Below are positions 54,134 through 62,667 of a stretch of DNA of 64,000 bases, in pieces. The notes beneath the pieces were generated by a model. The model did no database searches and was not told the origin of the DNA. It was given only the letters and a program-made list of their open reading frames with translations. The DNA is taken from positions 248,001 through 312,000 of the forward strand of contig NZ_CANMAU010000003.1 of the NCBI RefSeq assembly GCF_947495925.1, in the 5' to 3' direction. The DNA comes from an uncultured Algibacter sp. (GTDB lineage: Bacteria > Bacteroidota > Bacteroidia > Flavobacteriales > Flavobacteriaceae). Within the stretch, counting starts at the first letter, position 1. The number at the start of each line of letters is the position of its first letter. Made by a program: the position numbers and the translations under genes.

Positions 54134-55390
54134 TTATGAATTTAAAACAGCCTTATTGTTAGAAATAATACCATAAACGCCTCCCTTTAAAGTTTCGTTT
54201 TTAAAAATAGCATTCTTAGATCTAGAAACAATATTCTCTTTCGAGAAAACATATTTGGTGTCCGGATTAAACAGTGTCAAGTTTGCGATATTATCTACTT
54301 TAATCGGTGACTGTTCTAGTCCAAATCTGGCCTTGCCTTTGGTTAAAAGATCAATGGTCTTTTTGGTAGTCAATATAGATTGCAAAGCTCCAAAAGCGCT
54401 TTCTAATCCTATGGTGCCAAAGTTTGCGTGGTCGAATTCAACTTTCTTTTCTTCAATGTCAATTGGGTTGTGGTCTGTAGTCACCATATCAATCGTGCCA
54501 TCTTTTAAACCTATGATAAGTGCGTCAACGTCGTCCTGCGTTCTTAACGGCGGTAAAACTTTAAAGTTGGTGTCAAATTCAGTTAGCGCTTCATCAGTAA
54601 AATATAAATTATGAATAGCTACACTACAGGTTACATCCAGTTTCTTTTGTTTGGCAGCTCTAATTAGTTCTACGGAACTTTTTGTTGAGATGGTAGGGAT
54701 ATGTAATTTACCTCCTGTATATTCCAATAAAAACAAATCTCGCGCAACTTGTAATTCTTCTGCCAGAGATGGAATGCCTTTTAAGCCGAGTCTTGTACTG
54801 GTTACGTTTTCATTCATAACACCATGCCCTGCAATTTTATTTTCTTGAGGAAATGAACAAACTAAACCATTAAAATTACTTGCATACTGCAGAGCAATTT
54901 TCATTAGGTTAGGGTTTGATATTGGTTTCTTGTAATCATAAAAAGCTACGGCTCCTGCAGAACTCATATCGTAGAGTTCGGCTAAATACTCACCTTTACT
55001 CCCTACGGTTAAAGCGCCTATTGGTAATAAGGTTACGGCGTTTTCATTTGATTTCGAATTAACAAAAGTAATGTCTGTATTTGAATCTATAACAGGGTTA
55101 CTGTTAGGGTTTAATGCAACTGAGGTAAACCCAGATGCTGCTGCTGTTTTTAGTCCGTTGGTAATAGTTTCTCGTTCTTCATATCCAGGCTCTCCAAAAC
55201 TAACACTACTATCAAACCAACCTTGTGAAACATGAAGGTTATCGAATTTTATTTCTTTATAATTCTTGGGGTTTTTAACCGTATTTCCGATCGCAGCAAT
55301 CACACCATTTTCAATTAATATATCTTGAGTAGAATTATGGAATTCGCTTTTAGAATCTATTATTGTGGCCGATTTTATAAGTATGTTCAT
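54134..55390 (-). CDS. Dihydroorotase-like amidohydrolase lacking the HxH metal site
   Basis: The 418-residue protein aligns with PyrC/allantoinase-type amidohydrolases: ILIENGVIAAIG, GWFDSSVSFGEPGYEERET, VTCSVAIHNLYFTDEAL, NFKVLPPLRTQDDVDALI and the late MVTTDHNPIDIEEK. The place of the metal-binding DPHVHxREPG reads DSSVSFGEPG, so both His ligands are Ser, and the conserved His of the HVST strand is also missing (LHIPTIST). A His in AIHNLYF and the Asp/His in TTDHNP remain. It may be a non-catalytic partner like the inactive DHOase subunits of some transcarbamylases, or an altered enzyme. It overlaps the BatA/VWA gene by 4 bp. Confidence 0.85.
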   Translation of the reverse strand: MNILIKSATIIDSKSEFHNSTQDILIENGVIAAIGNTVKNPKNYKEIKFDNLHVSQGWFDSSVSFGEPGYEERETITNGLKTAAASGFTSVALNPNSNPVIDSNTDITFVNSKSNENAVTLLPIGALTVGSKGEYLAELYDMSSAGAVAFYDYKKPISNPNLMKIALQYASNFNGLVCSFPQENKIAGHGVMNENVTSTRLGLKGIPSLAEELQVARDLFLLEYTGGKLHIPTISTKSSVELIRAAKQKKLDVTCSVAIHNLYFTDEALTEFDTNFKVLPPLRTQDDVDALIIGLKDGTIDMVTTDHNPIDIEEKKVEFDHANFGTIGLESAFGALQSILTTKKTIDLLTKGKARFGLEQSPIKVDNIANLTLFNPDTKYVFSKENIVSRSKNAIFKNETLKGGVYGIISNNKAVLNS

Positions 55391-57312
55391 TTAAAGAATT
55401 TTAAGATGAGCATTTCAATAATCAATAACGCTAGAGCAAAAATAACAAACCATTTCCATAGGGCGTTAACTTTTGTTTCACTTTTTATAGTATCGAAAAT
55501 ATTGCTGATTGAATGACTAATGCTTATATTCTCAAATTGAGAAAGATCTTTATAGCTGAGTGAGCTTTCACGTCTTGAAAAATTAAAGCTTACATTTTTT
55601 AAAATTTCATTTTTATTAAGAATAGCATAGGTGCCCGCTTCCGAAGGTTCTTCGGAAGTGCTTATTTTTACTTTTGAGTTAAAATACTGCTGCCTAGGAA
55701 TTATATTAATGTCATCTTTTTTCAGCGAAAGTACCGCGTCTTGTTGCATTTGTGTTTCCACTTCAAAAGTATTGTCTTTACCAATGGTATAATACAAACT
55801 AGGTGTTTTAAAACTACTTTTAGCAATATTATAGAAAGTAGGAACTATTAAAGGGGAGTTTCTAAAACTAGAATTATTCTGGTTTAAGGGCGCAGAGAAT
55901 ACAAATATATTATTGTGATTTCCTAGAAATTGCTTTCCATCTTCAAACTGTAAAACCGCGTTAAAACGGTTAGAGTTAAATTCATAAAACGAATTTGCTT
56001 TCGGATATTGAAAGTTTTTTACTTGTTTTTCAAATACGCCAGAATTGTATAACTGATGGGAATAATTAATTGTAGTAATACTTTTTTGATTCTTATTTAC
56101 ATCTGAATAGCTTCCACCGTAGTTATTTAATAATTGATTGTAAGATATGATGTTAGTTTCTTCCGATGGTATCAAAACCAGAGCGCCTCCCTGAGTAACG
56201 TATTCTTTTAAAGATGAGACTAAAGCCACGGGAATACTTTCTAATTCATTTAATATAATAAGGTGTTGCTCGTCAATAGTATTGTAATTGAGTTGTTTTT
56301 CTGAGGTAGCAGTGTAGTTAAATTCATCTTTATTGTAAAGACGTCTTAAAAAGGAATCATCAGCATTATTAATTGCTAATATTTTTGTATTTGGCGTTTT
56401 GTTGATATTGAAATACAGGGTGTTGTCAAACTTTAAACTATTATCATCAATAGATATTTTTCCATTAATCACTTGATTTACAGGTAAAGAGAACGAGGTT
56501 TCCGAAGTGTCAGAAATCGCTATTGATGTTTTTGCAATTAATTCGTCACCATTATAAAGCGCGATAGGCAAATTCTCAATCTTGTCACCGCTATTCTTTA
56601 AGCGTACTTTTAAGGTTATAACCGTTGGTGTTGTTTCGATAATATATGCACTGTCGATAGCAATATTATTTGTATTGACTGCATTTAACTTTACAAAATG
56701 TGATGTCGTATTGGTATCGGAAACTGGTTTTAAATTGGTCCCGTCTTCTTGAAAATCAGAAATAAATACTAGATTTTTTAATACGTCATTGGTTTGAGAA
56801 AATAGAGTTTTACTTTTTATAAGTGCAGCAGCATTGGTTAAAGTATTGGAGGTATAGTCTATTTTTAATAATTCATTTTTGATAGCGCCTATAGTTGTAT
56901 TTTTATAAACTAGGTTATTTGTGAAAATTGTAAAGTTTTCATTTTCTGGGATATTTGAAACGATATCTTGAATAGCCCTTTTTAAGAGTTCTCCTTGATT
57001 CCCTTTAGCTTGCATACTAAAAGAATTATCTAAATAAACAACCGTTTCTTTTGGAACATTAAAGGTCTCTGTTTTCGAGATAAAAGGTTGTGCAAAAGCA
57101 AGAATTAAAGCAGCTAAAAGTAATAACCTTGTGCAAAGAATGAGCCATTTTTTTATACGCGAACTTTTTCTAGTTTGCAGTGTAGCTTCTTTTAAAAAAG
57201 CCACATTTGTGAAATCTACTTTTTGGAATTTACGTAATTGAAATAAATGAACAATTATGGGGATTAGCAGTAAAAATAAGGCGTAAAGAAGTTCTGGATG
57301 TTTAAACTGCAT
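55387..57312 (-). CDS. BatA/VWA domain membrane protein
   Basis: A 641-residue protein. It starts with the BatA N-terminal domain (FKHPELLYALFLLLIPIIVHLFQLR ... TNVAFLKE), a transmembrane helix at about 58-76, and a VWA domain whose MIDAS is VVYLDNSFSMQAKG. A long beta-rich region follows (repeat-like strands to residue 560) and a final helix LWKWFVIFALALLIIEMLIL. Bat proteins are linked to aerotolerance and stress in Bacteroides but a molecular role is unknown. There is no MoxR ATPase here. Confidence 0.88.
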   Translation of the reverse strand: MQFKHPELLYALFLLLIPIIVHLFQLRKFQKVDFTNVAFLKEATLQTRKSSRIKKWLILCTRLLLLAALILAFAQPFISKTETFNVPKETVVYLDNSFSMQAKGNQGELLKRAIQDIVSNIPENENFTIFTNNLVYKNTTIGAIKNELLKIDYTSNTLTNAAALIKSKTLFSQTNDVLKNLVFISDFQEDGTNLKPVSDTNTTSHFVKLNAVNTNNIAIDSAYIIETTPTVITLKVRLKNSGDKIENLPIALYNGDELIAKTSIAISDTSETSFSLPVNQVINGKISIDDNSLKFDNTLYFNINKTPNTKILAINNADDSFLRRLYNKDEFNYTATSEKQLNYNTIDEQHLIILNELESIPVALVSSLKEYVTQGGALVLIPSEETNIISYNQLLNNYGGSYSDVNKNQKSITTINYSHQLYNSGVFEKQVKNFQYPKANSFYEFNSNRFNAVLQFEDGKQFLGNHNNIFVFSAPLNQNNSSFRNSPLIVPTFYNIAKSSFKTPSLYYTIGKDNTFEVETQMQQDAVLSLKKDDINIIPRQQYFNSKVKISTSEEPSEAGTYAILNKNEILKNVSFNFSRRESSLSYKDLSQFENISISHSISNIFDTIKSETKVNALWKWFVIFALALLIIEMLILKFFK

Positions 57313-57351
57313 GTCTAATTTAGATTAAACAAACCTACATAATTTTTTTGA

Positions 57352-58359
57352 TTAACAAAAGAAAACATAGTCTTCAATAGGCTTGCGTTTTAAGCGATTC
57401 ATGTATTTTAAAATGGTTTTTTGCTCGTCTTTATTAGCCACCGTTATGATGCTTTGGGTATGCGGTACTTCTTCTAAAAAACTAAAAGGCTTTAAAACTG
57501 TACCGTAAATATCTTTTCCAATCTTTTTTGGATTATCACATACCCATTCAAAATCAACTTTTTTTTCTGAAAGCAATTTGGCGACTTTTTTTCCTTTTCT
57601 TCCAGCTCCCCAAACCACTAATTTTCTATCAGGGTTATAGTCTAGTTTTAAGAAATAATGTAGCTTTATGTCAATAAAATGATTTTCTGCATAATGCACA
57701 TGTGTTCTGGAGGCTCGGGTAATATAATCCCTCCAATCATGCAGTACGGTTTCGCAAGGGATGCACTTGTAGTCTTGTTTATAAAAACGGAAAGCTAAAT
57801 CATAGTCTTCAGGATATCTACTGGGGTTAAATGCATCACAAGCTATTAAATCTTCTCTATGAATCATCCAGCAGGGTGATGGAATAACACATTCTTTGTA
57901 AATTTCGGTATAGTTTGCTCCGTTTTTGGTTAGCGTGTTTAACCAGGTTTCATAACTCTTATAACCTGCCTTAATGCCATCTTTTGAAAAATAGTTAACT
58001 AAACCTAATGCCACATGACTTTTACCGTTAACTATAAGGTTTTTTGCTAAAACCTCAATTTTGTTTTTGCGCATAATATCGTCACTATCCATTCTCGTGA
58101 TTAAGTTCCCTTTACTATGTTTAAAAGCAAGCTGCAGTGCATCTATAATGCCGTTTCCTAGGTTTTTTAAAATTAAAATTCGTTCATCTTTTTCTGCAAA
58201 AGCGTTCACTATATTATAACTTTGGTCAGAGGAGTTGTCATCTACCATGATCAATTCCCAGTTCAAGTAAGTTTGATTTAGAATGGATTTGATACATTCA
58301 GCTAGGTAAAGCTCCGTGTTTTTAAATGGGATTAAAATACTAACTAGAGGATTTTGCAT
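57352..58359 (-). CDS. Family 2 glycosyltransferase with C-terminal Rossmann-like domain
   Basis: A 335-residue protein. The GT-A part (about 1-240) has LVSILIPFKNTELYLAECIKSIL, MVDDNSSDQS and LITRMDSDDIMRKNK as the DxD-type site. The C-terminal 90 residues begin KLVVWGAGRKGKKVAKLL, a nucleotide-binding-like GxGxxG, and read like a sugar-nucleotide or PglD-type N-domain. It is cytoplasmic with no membrane helix. It ends 39 bp before the BatA gene. The acceptor is unknown. Confidence 0.85.
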   Translation of the reverse strand: MQNPLVSILIPFKNTELYLAECIKSILNQTYLNWELIMVDDNSSDQSYNIVNAFAEKDERILILKNLGNGIIDALQLAFKHSKGNLITRMDSDDIMRKNKIEVLAKNLIVNGKSHVALGLVNYFSKDGIKAGYKSYETWLNTLTKNGANYTEIYKECVIPSPCWMIHREDLIACDAFNPSRYPEDYDLAFRFYKQDYKCIPCETVLHDWRDYITRASRTHVHYAENHFIDIKLHYFLKLDYNPDRKLVVWGAGRKGKKVAKLLSEKKVDFEWVCDNPKKIGKDIYGTVLKPFSFLEEVPHTQSIITVANKDEQKTILKYMNRLKRKPIEDYVFFC

Positions 58360-58442
58360 GTTGCGAATTTAACAAAACCTTAAGAATATGCCCCGCAACA
58401 TAATGGTATTTTGCAGGTCACATAAAAAAAGTAAAAAAATAG

Positions 58443-60335
58443 ATGAATACAAGAATTTTATCCGTGTTGTGTGTGGCCATTTTAATGGCAAGTTGTAATT
58501 CAACAAAAACTACACAAAATGATTTGGCCATTAATATACCGATTGAAACGGCTATAGATTTGGTTAATATTAATGAAGATCGGGCACCTGTAACCATTAA
58601 CCCTGGACGTTTTACGACCGAATCGGTTACGTATAGATTGCCTAGAGTTGTACAAGGTACATATGAGTTAAATGATTTTGGAAAATATGTTGATGATTTT
58701 AAAGCTCTTGATTATGAAGGAAATGAAATGCCTGTTGTTAAAGTTGACTTGAATACATGGACTATTGCAGATGCAAAGAAATTAGATAAAATCACTTATT
58801 TGGTTAACGATACTTTTGATATTGAGGTAGAAGGAGGTATTGGTAAAGATGAACCTTTTTCGCCTTCAGGGGTGAATATTGAGCCCAATAATTATGTGTT
58901 AAACCTACATGGTTTTATAGGGTATTTTGATTCTTTAAAAAATAGTCAATACAAATTAGACATTGCAGCACCTGCTGATTTTGTGCGTTCCTCAGCTTTA
59001 CAAACTGTAGGATCTTCTACAAGTGAAGATGGAAAAACGATTACTACAAGTTACTTTGCTCCAAGATATTTTGATATTACTGATAACCCAATGATGTTTG
59101 GTGATTTGGAAGTAGAAGAGTTTCAAGTGGGAGATATAAAAATTGTATTGAGTGTATATTCCCCTAATAAAGTACATTCGGCAGCATCTCTTAAGGAAAC
59201 GATATTTAAAATGATGCAGGCCCAAAAAACATATTTAGGCGATATAAATGCAACGCCTAGATACGATATCTTTTTATACTTGTCTGATGGTAAGGAAAAT
59301 TCAGCAAAAGGTTTTGGAGCTTTAGAACATCATACTTCAACTGTTGTTGTTTTTCTTGAATCTATGTCCGAAGAGTCTTTAGCTGAAAATATGACTCATG
59401 TAGTAGCGCATGAGTTTTTTCATATTGTAACGCCTTTAAGTGTGCACTCTGAAGATATACATTACTTTGACTATAATAACCCAACCTTCTCAAAGCATTT
59501 GTGGATGTATGAAGGTGTAACCGAGTATTTTTCAGTACTCTTTCAGGTAGATCAAGGGTTGGATGATGATACTGAGTTCTACAAAAAGATTATGGAAAAA
59601 ATAGAGTATTCTAAAAGGTACGATGATGCTATGAGTTTTACGATCATGAGCGAAAATGTATTAAAGGAGCCTTATAAAAGCCAGTATATCAATGTGTATC
59701 AAAAAGGTGCTTTAATAGGTATGTGCATTGATATTTTAATGCGAGAAGGAAGCAACGGACAACGTGGTATTTTATCACTAATGAAAGAGTTGACTAATAA
59801 ATATGGAAAAAATAAACCTTTTGAAGATGATAAGATTATTGATGAAATTGTTGAGATGACTTACCCTTCATTAGGTGTGTTTTTTAGTGATCATGTAGTT
59901 GGCGATATTCCTATTGATTACAACAAGTTTTTTGAAAAAGTTGGTCTGGAAATAGGTGAGGGTAGAGTTGAAACCAATTATATTTTAATGAATGGTGCAC
60001 CAATTGTAAGTGGTGATCCAGAAAATGGAACTATTTTCTTTTCAGAAGCTGTTTTGGAAAACAGTTTTTGGGCAGATCAAGGAGTAAAACCTAATGACGT
60101 AATAAAAACTGTTGACGGGTCTGAGATGACCATGGCAAATGCCAACACTATTTTGGGTGAAATGTTTAATTGGAATCCTGGAAAAGAAATTGAGGTTAAA
60201 TTGGATCGAGAGGGTGAAGAAATTGTTATTAAAACAACTACCACAAAAACCTACACAAATGGCGCTGGTATTATGGAAAAAGAAGATGCCACAGATGCTC
60301 AAAAAACATTACGCGAAGCTTGGTTAAAAGGTTAG
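58443..60335 (+). CDS. M61 glycyl-aminopeptidase-type metalloprotease with PDZ
   Basis: The 630-residue lipoprotein (AILMASCNS lipobox, Cys18) has the M61 catalytic domain with zinc motif VVAHEFFHIVTPLS and the downstream metal Glu in WMYEGVTEYFSVLF. An N-terminal beta-sandwich (residues about 30-200) and a C-terminal PDZ domain (about 540-600; DQGVKPNDVIKTVDGSEM) complete the family order. It probably trims peptides in the periplasm or at the outer membrane. It is divergent from the preceding glycosyltransferase. Confidence 0.93.
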   Translation: MNTRILSVLCVAILMASCNSTKTTQNDLAINIPIETAIDLVNINEDRAPVTINPGRFTTESVTYRLPRVVQGTYELNDFGKYVDDFKALDYEGNEMPVVKVDLNTWTIADAKKLDKITYLVNDTFDIEVEGGIGKDEPFSPSGVNIEPNNYVLNLHGFIGYFDSLKNSQYKLDIAAPADFVRSSALQTVGSSTSEDGKTITTSYFAPRYFDITDNPMMFGDLEVEEFQVGDIKIVLSVYSPNKVHSAASLKETIFKMMQAQKTYLGDINATPRYDIFLYLSDGKENSAKGFGALEHHTSTVVVFLESMSEESLAENMTHVVAHEFFHIVTPLSVHSEDIHYFDYNNPTFSKHLWMYEGVTEYFSVLFQVDQGLDDDTEFYKKIMEKIEYSKRYDDAMSFTIMSENVLKEPYKSQYINVYQKGALIGMCIDILMREGSNGQRGILSLMKELTNKYGKNKPFEDDKIIDEIVEMTYPSLGVFFSDHVVGDIPIDYNKFFEKVGLEIGEGRVETNYILMNGAPIVSGDPENGTIFFSEAVLENSFWADQGVKPNDVIKTVDGSEMTMANANTILGEMFNWNPGKEIEVKLDREGEEIVIKTTTTKTYTNGAGIMEKEDATDAQKTLREAWLKG

Positions 60336-60358
60336 TATTATTGCTATCCTGAAATTTA

Positions 60359-60399
60359 AAAACGATTGATAAACGGTAAGTTTATCAATCGTTTTTTTT
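60359..60399 (+). terminator. Intrinsic terminator of the M61 gene
   Basis: AAACGATTGATAAAC and GTTTATCAATCGTTT form a 15-bp perfect stem with a 5-nt loop, followed by a T-run. Confidence 0.95.
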
Positions 60400-60436
60400 A
60401 TCGAATGGGGTATATGTTTGGTACTTGGTTTTAAAT

Positions 60437-61201
60437 TTAAAACCCCTCGAAAACCCCTAAGCCAAATAAAGCGAAATCGTATTTAACGGGATCATTTTTA
60501 TCTAGTTTTCTTAAGGCTGTATCTAATTCTGCTAAAGCTTTGGCATCATTTTGTTTTCTTTTTAAAAGTCCTAGTTTCCGAGCAACATTCCCAGAGTGTA
60601 TATCTAATGGGCATGACAATGCTTTTGGAGAAATGGATTTCCAAATGCCAAAATCTACGCCTGCATTGTCAGCTCTAACCATCCAACGTAAAAACATGTT
60701 GATGCGTTTAGCTGCAGAATTTTTTAATGGATCGCTAACATGCTTTTGTGTGCGTTGCAAATGTTCAATTTCAAAAAAATAGGATTTAAATTTAGAAATA
60801 GCAGGTTGAAGAGAATCGTTTTTAGCTTCATTTGAAAAAACGTTTTCTAAACCATTATAGGAGTTATAAATATGTCTAAGAGATTTAATGAATTGAATAC
60901 AATCATCGCCATTAAAAGTGCGATGTACGAAAGGCAGAAGCTTCTCTAAATCATTTTCTGAGTGATTCATGACAAAATCAAAAGGTGAATTGTCAAGTAA
61001 ATCCATCAATCTAATAGCATTATTAATAATGCTTTTACGATTGCCCCACGAAATAGTAGCTGTTAAAAAACCTGATACTTCAATATCCTCCTTTTTACTA
61101 AACAGATGTGGGATTTGAATGGGGTCACTCTCGATAAACTTAGGATTATTATAGATGTCTACTTTGTTATCTAGGAATTCCTTTAATTCAGATGTAAGCA
61201 A
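60437..61201 (-). CDS. TIGR02757 family protein
   Basis: A 254-residue protein of the Bacteroidetes/spirochaete family TIGR02757. TISWGNRKSIINNAIRL, HRTFNGDDCIQFIKSLR, KRINMFLRWMVRADNAGVDFGIW and the SCPLDIHSGNVARKLG stretch are typical, and the helical content with DIHSG recalls HhH-GPD-like DNA glycosylase folds. It is cytoplasmic. No substrate is known. Confidence 0.88.
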   Translation of the reverse strand: MLTSELKEFLDNKVDIYNNPKFIESDPIQIPHLFSKKEDIEVSGFLTATISWGNRKSIINNAIRLMDLLDNSPFDFVMNHSENDLEKLLPFVHRTFNGDDCIQFIKSLRHIYNSYNGLENVFSNEAKNDSLQPAISKFKSYFFEIEHLQRTQKHVSDPLKNSAAKRINMFLRWMVRADNAGVDFGIWKSISPKALSCPLDIHSGNVARKLGLLKRKQNDAKALAELDTALRKLDKNDPVKYDFALFGLGVFEGF

Positions 61202-61231
61202 AATTTATACAATTTTTGAAATTCAAAAATA

Positions 61232-62449
61232 CTATTTATTATCATCAAAAAGGACTTGTTTTATATGCATGCTGGTGCGTTCTTTTCCGTTTACGTCAAA
61301 AAGGGCAACGAATTCTTCTGATTGTTGAAGGTGCGTTTTATTGAAAATCGCCAGAGAATCAGGGTTTGTAAAGTACTCTACTGCAGCCGTTCCACCAAAT
61401 CCATGATTTGAAAAAAACAGGAAGTTAACCGTGTTATTATCACCATTTAATTTTGCAACTAAAACATGTTCATGGCTATGGCCATTTGATTTTAACTCAA
61501 TAATTGTGTCAATATTTTTTTGAGCATCTTTATATTGAATGTTCCTGCCTTCATTATATTCGGCATTTCTACCATCAAAGTATTCAATGTTTTTTGTTTT
61601 TGGTGTAATGTTTGAAGAGATTAATTTAACATGTTTAGATTTTAAATTGAAAAAATCGACAAAAGCATTATCTGATTTCAAAGTCCCTAGGTATATGGAG
61701 TTTTGTTCCTTAAGCTGTTGAGGTGATAAGTTGTGAAATTTATGAATTTTAAACTCATTTTTATGCCTACTAAAGTGTTTTGATAAATCGTTTACAGAAT
61801 AGGCGCTTAAAAAATTAACGTAAACATTTCTTCCAGGAGAATAATCTTTTAATAAGTCAGGATGACCTTCTATAGCATTGTAAAAATCGGAAGATGAATT
61901 TAGTTCATAATCTCTATGCCAGCCTATTTTATTAAATAATGTAGGACCATAATATCCAAAGATATCATATAAGTACAATGTTGTTTCCTTGCCATTTGTA
62001 AAAAAGGCATGCCAAATAGGGTCTCTTTTACTTTGTTTTAAATAAGTAAAAAAGCCTGCAGTCAATAGTATAAAGATTCCTGCAGCTAAGGCGAACTTTA
62101 CTTTTTGAATATGCCTAGATTGCGTATTTTCTTTTTTGTAAAAAGAAACGCCGTATTGCCCACGCTTTATTTCAATATGTATGGAATCATTTAATCCTTC
62201 ACCTTCAAAATATTTTTTAAGTTTTTTTCTTAAATGATATATGTTTACTCGAACTGTGGCCTCGCTCTTTTCGTGCTGATATTGAGATCCAAACAATTCT
62301 ATGCTGATGTCGCTTGCATTAAGATTTTTATTAACAATTGATGATTCAATTAGGTATTTAAGCAAAATATTACTTGTAGTAGATTTAGAGAAAGTTTTAC
62401 TGTTTAGTAATAAGTTTAAAACATTAATTTTCTCTTCTTTTGAAATCAT
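61232..62449 (-). CDS. Membrane-anchored winged-helix regulator (CadC/ToxR-like layout)
   Basis: The ATG at 62449 gives 405 residues (MISKEEKINVLNLLL); a GTG at 62512 would add 21 hydrophobic residues and looks less likely. Residues about 5-105 read as an OmpR-type winged-helix DNA-binding domain (FSKSTTSNILLKYLIESSIVN ... ATVRVNIYHLRKKLKKYF), followed by a transmembrane helix (KFALAAGIFILLTAGFFTYL) at about 118-137. The outer part has no recognised family. It carries short NxEY(F)xGRN-type repeats (YFDGRNAEYNEGRNIQY). It is divergent from the DUF1080 gene, which it may control; the signal is unknown. Confidence 0.7.
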   Translation of the reverse strand: MISKEEKINVLNLLLNSKTFSKSTTSNILLKYLIESSIVNKNLNASDISIELFGSQYQHEKSEATVRVNIYHLRKKLKKYFEGEGLNDSIHIEIKRGQYGVSFYKKENTQSRHIQKVKFALAAGIFILLTAGFFTYLKQSKRDPIWHAFFTNGKETTLYLYDIFGYYGPTLFNKIGWHRDYELNSSSDFYNAIEGHPDLLKDYSPGRNVYVNFLSAYSVNDLSKHFSRHKNEFKIHKFHNLSPQQLKEQNSIYLGTLKSDNAFVDFFNLKSKHVKLISSNITPKTKNIEYFDGRNAEYNEGRNIQYKDAQKNIDTIIELKSNGHSHEHVLVAKLNGDNNTVNFLFFSNHGFGGTAAVEYFTNPDSLAIFNKTHLQQSEEFVALFDVNGKERTSMHIKQVLFDDNK

Positions 62450-62667
62450 CAGGTATAAATCTTGGGTAAAGTAAAGAAAAATATATCCAATTGGCAATTC
62501 TATTGTTTGCACTTCTTTTAACCATTAAAACAACCGTTAAAGGGCGTTAAAAGCTAAATTTTAATATCTACTTCATTAAATTTGAAACCATAGGATTTCT
62601 TGATGTACCGCTGGATACTAGTTCAAGAGATGTAATTAAAAGCTAAATTTTAAAAGAACTAATTAGA

